DNA from: Excoecaria cochinchinensis | Taxonomy: Eukaryota; Streptophyta; Magnoliopsida; Malpighiales; Euphorbiaceae | Reading direction: 5' to 3' | DNA: 64,000 nucleotides | NCBI GenBank assembly: GCA_947683425.1 | Contig: CANTUQ010000108.1 | Location: 806,001-870,000 of the forward strand | Shown here: piece after piece, positions 59,631 to 64,000 of the stretch | Position numbering within the stretch: position 1 is the first letter of the stretch | Layout of the letters: the number at the start of each line of letters is the position of its first letter | Notes under the pieces: model-generated | Database searches by the model: none | What the model was told of the DNA's origin: nothing | The model's input: the letters and a program-made list of their open reading frames with translations, nothing else | Made by a program: the position numbers and the translations under genes

Positions 59631-62039
59631 GATTTAATTCCTACACGAACCACCATGGGTTAGAGGGTTTGCATAGATTATAGGAAATTGAATTCTGGTA
59701 CTAGGAAGGATCATTTTCCTTTGCTATTTATAGATCAAATGTTAAAGAGGATAGATGGCCATTCTCATTATTGCTTCCCAGATGGATTTTCAGGATATTT
59801 TCAAATTTTCATATACCCCAGTGACCAAGAGAAGACCACTTTTACTTGTCACTATGGGACCTTTGCCTATAGAAGGATGCCCTTTGGGCTTTCTAATGCA
59901 CCCTCCACTGTTCAAAGGTGCATGACTTTGATTTTTGGGGATATGATAGAAAAGATAATGGAAGTGTTCATGGACAATTTTTTTGTTTTTGCTTATTCTT
60001 TTGAATTATACTTGACTACCTTAGATAGAGCTCTAGCTAGATATGAGGAGACCAATTTGGTACTTAATTGGGAAAAGTGCCATTTTATGGTTGAGGAAGG
60101 GATAGTTCCAGGACACAAGATCTCAAGTAGGGGTATAGAGGTTGATAGGGCTAAAATCGAGCTAATAAAGAAGTTACCTCCACCTACTACACTTAAGGTT
60201 GTTAGATCATTTTTGTGTTAAGCTGGATTTTATAGGAGATTCATTAAGAATTTTTCATTAATTGCTAAACCTTTTAACTAACTTATTGGTTAAAGATGTG
60301 CCTTTTGATTTTTCTGCTGCATGTATGGATGCTTTTGAGCAATTAAAGAAAGCTCTTATGAGTGCACCTATTATAACTTTACCTAATTGAAATTTACCAT
60401 TTGAAATAATGTGTGATGCTAGTGACCTAGCGGTAGGATGTGTGTTAGGTCAGCATCAAAATAAGCATTTTCATGTCATTTATTTTGCTAGCCATACATT
60501 ATCATCACCTCAATTGAATTATAAAACAACTGAAAAAGAAATGTTAGCTGTTGTCTTTACATGTGATAAGTTTAGATCTTACTTGTTGGGATCTAAAGTT
60601 ATAATCTATACGGATCATTCAGCCCTTAGGTATTTGTTTGCTAAAAAGGATGTTAAGCCTCATCTTATACGTTGGGTTCTCTTATTACAAGAATTTAACA
60701 TTGAGATTGGGGATAAGAAAGGCTCTGAAAATTTAGTAGCTGATCAATTGTCGAGATTAGAAAGTGATGAAGGACCTATAGGGGATAGCAATGAAATTAA
60801 TGAAACTTTTTTCGGATGAGGCTTTAATGTCTATTGAGAAACTGCATGTGCCATAGTATGCAGATTTTGCTAACTTTCTTGCTGCAGGAATTGTGCCTCA
60901 TGGTTTCATATGGAAACAAAAGAAAAAATTATTTTCTGATGTTAAGAATTACATTTGGGAGGAGCCTTATTTGTTTAAGCTAGATGGGGATGGTGTGAAT
61001 CTTAGATGTGTGAGTGAGGAAAAGTATGTAAACATTTTGAAATATTGTCATTCATCTTTATATTCAGATCATAATGGTAGTACAAAAATTCCATCTTGTG
61101 TGCTTGAGTGTGGTTTTTATTTGCCTACTTTATTTCATGATGCTAGGAGTTTTGAAGCCCAATGTGATAGGTGTCAAAGGGTTAGTAATATAGAGAAATG
61201 AGATGAGATACCTTTGAATAACATTTCAGAGGTAGATATATTTGATGTGTGGGGGATAGACTTCATGGGTCCTTTCCCTACCTCTTTTGGGGAAAGCTAT
61301 ATATTTGTTGGGGTGGATTATGTGTCCAAATGGGTTGAAGCTAAAGCAACACCAACCAATGATTCAAAGATGGTTGTGAAGTTCTTAAATAAGCTCTTTT
61401 TAAGGTTTGGAGTGTCTCGAGCCATAATAAGTGATGGAGGTATGCATTTCATAAACCGATCTTTTGCTTCTTTATTACAGAAATATGGTGTTTCTAGCTC
61501 AAGAAAAGATGAGTGCACAAGCTTGATGATGCACTTTGGGCATATCGCACTGCATTTAAAATACCTATTGGGATGTCACCATATAGGTTAGTGTATGGTA
61601 AAGCATGTCATTAGCCCGCTGAGTTAGAGCATAGGGCTTACTGGGCCATTAGGACCTTGAATTATGATTTTAAGGAGGCTAGTGAGAAAAGATGTTTACA
61701 ATTAAATAAGCTTGAGGAATTACGCCTTATTTCATATGAAAATGCTAGAATATATAAGGAAAGATCTAAGAAATGGCATGATGCTCACATTAAGTATAAA
61801 AGTTTTAAGGTGGGAGACAAAGTTCTTTTATTCAACTCTAGATTAAAGTTGTTTCCTAGAAAGTTAAGGTCTAGGTGGAGTGCACCTTTTGAGGTGAATC
61901 AAGTGTTTGACCATGGCTATTTATAACTTAAAAATGAAAAAGGAGAACTGTTTAAAGCCAATGGTCAACGATGTAAAGTGTACTTAGAAGGTAATTTTAG
62001 GGGTAGAGATGTCTCATATATCTCTCTATGCTTGGGTTG
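59631..62039 (+). pseudogene. pol: A1 reverse transcriptase (rest), RNase H and integrase, broken
   Basis: Continues the Athila reverse transcriptase after N2: RVCIDYRKLNS, HYCFPDGFSGYFQIF, then FMDN at 59967-59978 where the family has FMDD, so the second catalytic Asp is lost. RNase H (60409-60819): CDASD, TTEKEM, TDHSALR and VADQLSR present. Integrase: zinc-binding HHCC stretch (60893-61201), Asp at 61259 (GIDFMG) and 61433 (SDGG), but a deletion near 61500 removes the segment with the catalytic Glu. The C-terminal part (61600-62039) reads VELEHRAYW-like to RGRDVSYISLCLG. Stops near 59658, 60220 and 61200, and several frame changes. Confidence 0.92.
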
Positions 62040-62650
62040 AAGGTTATTTACACAATCTGTTTATTTTCTATTTATTTCATTTATAAGTTATTTGTGTGTG
62101 TTGTTAATTAGATTTCATTTTAGTAATTTGAATTATAATGTTACTAACACAGTTAGTTTTTGTTCTACAGGTATATTTATATAGTTTCAATGTAGAGTTT
62201 CTTCTTAAAAATCAAAATTTTTATTTTGTTTTTCTTTACTGTCGCGAGTGTGACAAATCAAGGAAGTTGGTTAAGTAAGCTTCTGTCATGATCATGCCTG
62301 GCTTCGTGAGCACGACAGATCGAGGGAGTTGTGAACATTTAGCACTGTCGCGAGCGCGGCTGGCTTTGCAAGCATGACAAACAGCAGAATTTATTTCTGT
62401 CACAAGTGCTACAAAATGCGGGATTTGAAATTTTTAGGGGAATTCTGACTGTTGGAACCTAATTTTAACCCTCCTATAAATACCTTTTTAGCCCTAATTT
62501 CCCATTTTAAGTTTGTTTCTCAGCTTTGTCTCGTTTTCCCCTTTCGTTTTCTCTCAAATTTCTTCTCCTTCTTTGATTTTTCTTTGGTTTTTCTGGGTTT
62601 TTGTTCTTACTTCTTGCTTCTTGCTGTGAGTTTGCTCTCTAATTTTTCCT
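62040..62650 (+). other. A1 post-pol untranslated stretch with CpG palindromes
   Basis: AT-rich except 62240-62415, where four units related to CTGTCGCGAGCGCGACAG occur (62242, 62283, 62345, 62399) with substitutions. A TATAAATA-like sequence (CCTATAAATACC near 62475) and a long T/C-rich tract lie before the ATG at 62663, so a separate promoter or leader for the downstream frame is possible (inference). Confidence 0.55.
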
Positions 62651-63106
62651 GTGCTTTTAACTATGGTTCGTACAAAGACATTAGCAAACAAAGGTAAGAA
62701 GGCTACTACAGGTTCAAGCTCCCAAAGCCATGATTCTATTTATTTTCAAAATAGGTATGAATGTCCTTTTCCTCTTTTGTCTGAAGAAGAGGGTGAGAAA
62801 TTTGAAGTTTTTTCTCAAAAATCCATTGTAGGGAGTTGGAACTTAGATTTTGATTTGCTAAAAACATTAGGGTTGGATAATGATATTAATAAATACTTGA
62901 AATGTATGAAATGGGACAAATTTGTTCACATGAAATTTCTTATTCGTAAGGAGTGGGCCTTAGAATTTTCTATTTCTTTATCTTATGTGGATAATAAAAG
63001 ACCTACCATGCAATTTAGGCATAATGGAATTGAGTATGTTTTTGGTTTTGATGATATGCACAAATGGTTTGGTTTTCCCTTAAATGGCAAGGAATTTGTT
63101 CCCTAA
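62651..63106 (+). CDS. ATHILA ORF-1-like protein fragment downstream of pol
   Basis: An open frame with the likely start at MVRTKTLANKGKK (62663; the frame is open slightly upstream). Basic Ser/Thr-rich N-terminus, then LLKTLGLDNDINKYLKCMKW, ...LRK/RKEWALEFS, QFRHNGIEYVFGFDDMHKWFGFP. The pattern (EFS..., F-R-GIEY-F-FDD-GFP) resembles the ATHILA ORF-1 family of unknown function, which follows pol in these elements. It ends at VP-stop, after which the element jumps into a truncated LTR, so the C-terminal part is missing. The only A1 frame without an internal stop. Function unknown. Confidence 0.55.
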   Translation: MLLTMVRTKTLANKGKKATTGSSSQSHDSIYFQNRYECPFPLLSEEEGEKFEVFSQKSIVGSWNLDFDLLKTLGLDNDINKYLKCMKWDKFVHMKFLIRKEWALEFSISLSYVDNKRPTMQFRHNGIEYVFGFDDMHKWFGFPLNGKEFVP

Positions 63107-63215
63107 CACTTTGTGGTAAATTACACTTGGAAGCACTTAGCTGGTATTTCACACTCTGACACTAAAAATTCTACCAACCGCTTAATTAAAATTGACGCAT
63201 TATAGTTATTGCAAA
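63107..63215 (+). other. short remnant between ORF-1-like frame and LTR
   Basis: About 110 bases continuing ORF-1-like sequence past the stop (YTWKHLAG-like translation) with no polypurine tract; ends where LTR-like sequence begins. Confidence 0.4.
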
Positions 63216-63940
63216 ATAGTTGAAGAACGTATTTTGTGAAGAGAAAAATGGTTGAAAGATCTCCTTCTTCTAGCTTCTAACTTCTACTTCTTCTTTGTAA
63301 GCCTTTAATGATGTTTTAGGAACTTGAATCTTAAATGTTACATTTTATTATTCATATCAATTTAGTAATCTTGTTTGCAGAATTTTCTATTAGTGTTTGA
63401 TGTATTATCATATTAAGTAAGAATTTAGTGAAGAGATAGATTCCTACTTAAAACTCATAGAATTTTTTCGTTCAAACATTACTTGAGAGATCAAAATGTT
63501 AGATGATTGTTATAGGTTATTAATTAATCTTGAAATATGCATGTATAATTAACTAACTTGTTAATGAGAGTTAAGAGTTAGAATTATAAATGTATGCTTT
63601 AGGCACTCTAATTCATGTTGAGAGAATGAATGGGAATATTATATCAACTTGGCTTGCATGACAAGGATACAATAAGAAGCAAGAATAATTACTTAAAGTT
63701 CCATTAATTACCAAGTTATCATCATTAATCCTTCTTGTCTTATTTGATCATTAGTAATTAGGCTTAGTTAAATTTGCATTCCACTAATAATTTAGAATTA
63801 TTCTCAAAGATATTGAACATTGTAAACAAGATTAAAATCAAGTAGTAATAGTGAGTAATAATCAATATACATTCCTCGTGGGAACGATAACTTAAGTACT
63901 ATAATTGGTAAACCATGTGCTTGCGCATTTAGTACTAATA
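63216..63940 (+). repeat. A1 3' LTR, 5'-truncated
   Basis: Matches the 5' LTR from about 43625 on (GAAGAACATATTTTGTGAAG) and ends ACTAATA. The first 0.63 kb, including TGATATGAGC and the CpG palindromes, is missing. Confidence 0.88.
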
Positions 63941-63945
63941 GTAGT

Positions 63946-63970
63946 GTATGGAAGCGATAAGGGTGTTACA
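63946..63970 (+). mobile_element. Z LTR2, terminal piece
   Basis: GTATGGAAGCGATAAGGGTG then TTACA, the LTR end matching 25728-25752, directly after the A1 target duplication. Confidence 0.88.
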
Positions 63971-64000
63971 TTTTATTGGTATGGTTTAGGTGATTCTAAG
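63971..64000 (+). other. start of a second Z internal region
   Basis: TTTTATTGGTAT...GGTTTAGGTGATTCTAAG, the counterpart of 25753-25790, with the middle of the initiator-Met primer site deleted. Continues beyond the window. Confidence 0.7.

Larger units (their letters stand above)
42980..63940 (+). mobile_element. A1: Athila-type Ty3-gypsy element with two nested insertions
   Basis: The LTR starts TGATATGAGCC and ends ACTAACA (5') or ACTAATA (3'), flanked by GTAGT on both sides. Order: 5' LTR (split by U1), primer site, gag, protease, reverse transcriptase (split by N2), RNase H, integrase, untranslated stretch, ATHILA ORF-1-like frame, truncated 3' LTR. Protein sequences, the DLGA protease and the TGGCGCC-derived primer site identify Athila. 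All frames are damaged. Confidence 0.93.

Overview
The window is plant nuclear DNA, most likely eudicot pericentromeric or other heterochromatin. It is built almost entirely of nested LTR retrotransposons; I found no host gene, tRNA, rRNA or CRISPR array. The lineages are recognisable from their proteins. Several copies are Tekay/Del-type Ty3-gypsy chromoviruses: one gag-pol frame, initiator-Met primer site, LTRs of 2.4 to 4 kb and a C-terminal chromodomain. One copy is Athila-type: long gag, DLGA protease, a degenerate TGGCGCC-type primer site and an ATHILA ORF-1-like frame after integrase. I cannot name the species. Names used below are local labels (L1, L2, Z, P1, M1, N1, N2, Q, S1, R1, A1, U1).

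Layout. 1-3621 is part of a minus-strand LTR (L1) running off the left edge; it carries a long TA microsatellite and a large palindrome. 3622-5066 is a plus-strand LTR fragment (L2). The oldest scaffold is element Z: LTR1 (5067-5761 plus 25363-25752), a 0.73 kb pol remnant (25753-26484), then LTR2 (26485-28618, 42132-42979, 63946-63970) followed again by the start of an internal region, so it is a tandem LTR-internal-LTR-internal array. Z LTR1 was split by P1 (5762-25357). P1 was split by the degraded minus-strand chromovirus M1 (7225-15473). M1 was split in its leader by N1 (15474-22822), and a deletion then fused the N1 3' LTR to LTR Q (22823-25299).

Z LTR2 was hit twice. The 4 kb solo LTR S1 (28619-42126, duplication GTATT) itself holds the young full-length R1 (29427-38917, duplication ATTGT). 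The Athila-type A1 (42980-63940, duplication GTAGT) holds solo LTR U1 (43659-46214, duplication TTGAG) and the minus-strand chromovirus N2 (49884-59625, duplication ATGGA), which is the same family as N1. Every gag-pol here is broken by stop codons and/or frameshifts, so autonomous activity is unlikely. R1 is remarkable because its LTRs differ at only about seven bases.

The most interesting signal lies in the LTRs, not the proteins. Across divergent LTR families the same succession of foldable modules recurs: a roughly 100-120 nt intron-like segment, an array of short CpG-rich palindromes, a closed multi-hairpin domain bounded by paired CCTGCT/AGCAGG or AGCCTG/CAGGCT arms and GTGGAT/ATCCAC arms, then a row of hairpins ending in CTAAGCG/CGCTTAG and CACGGG/CCCGTG. 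Stem sequences change between families while pairing is kept, which suggests selection on RNA or DNA structure. The palindrome unit TGTCGCGAGCGCGACA also appears in the unrelated Athila-type element: in its LTR, inside its gag-protease linker, and in its 3' untranslated region.
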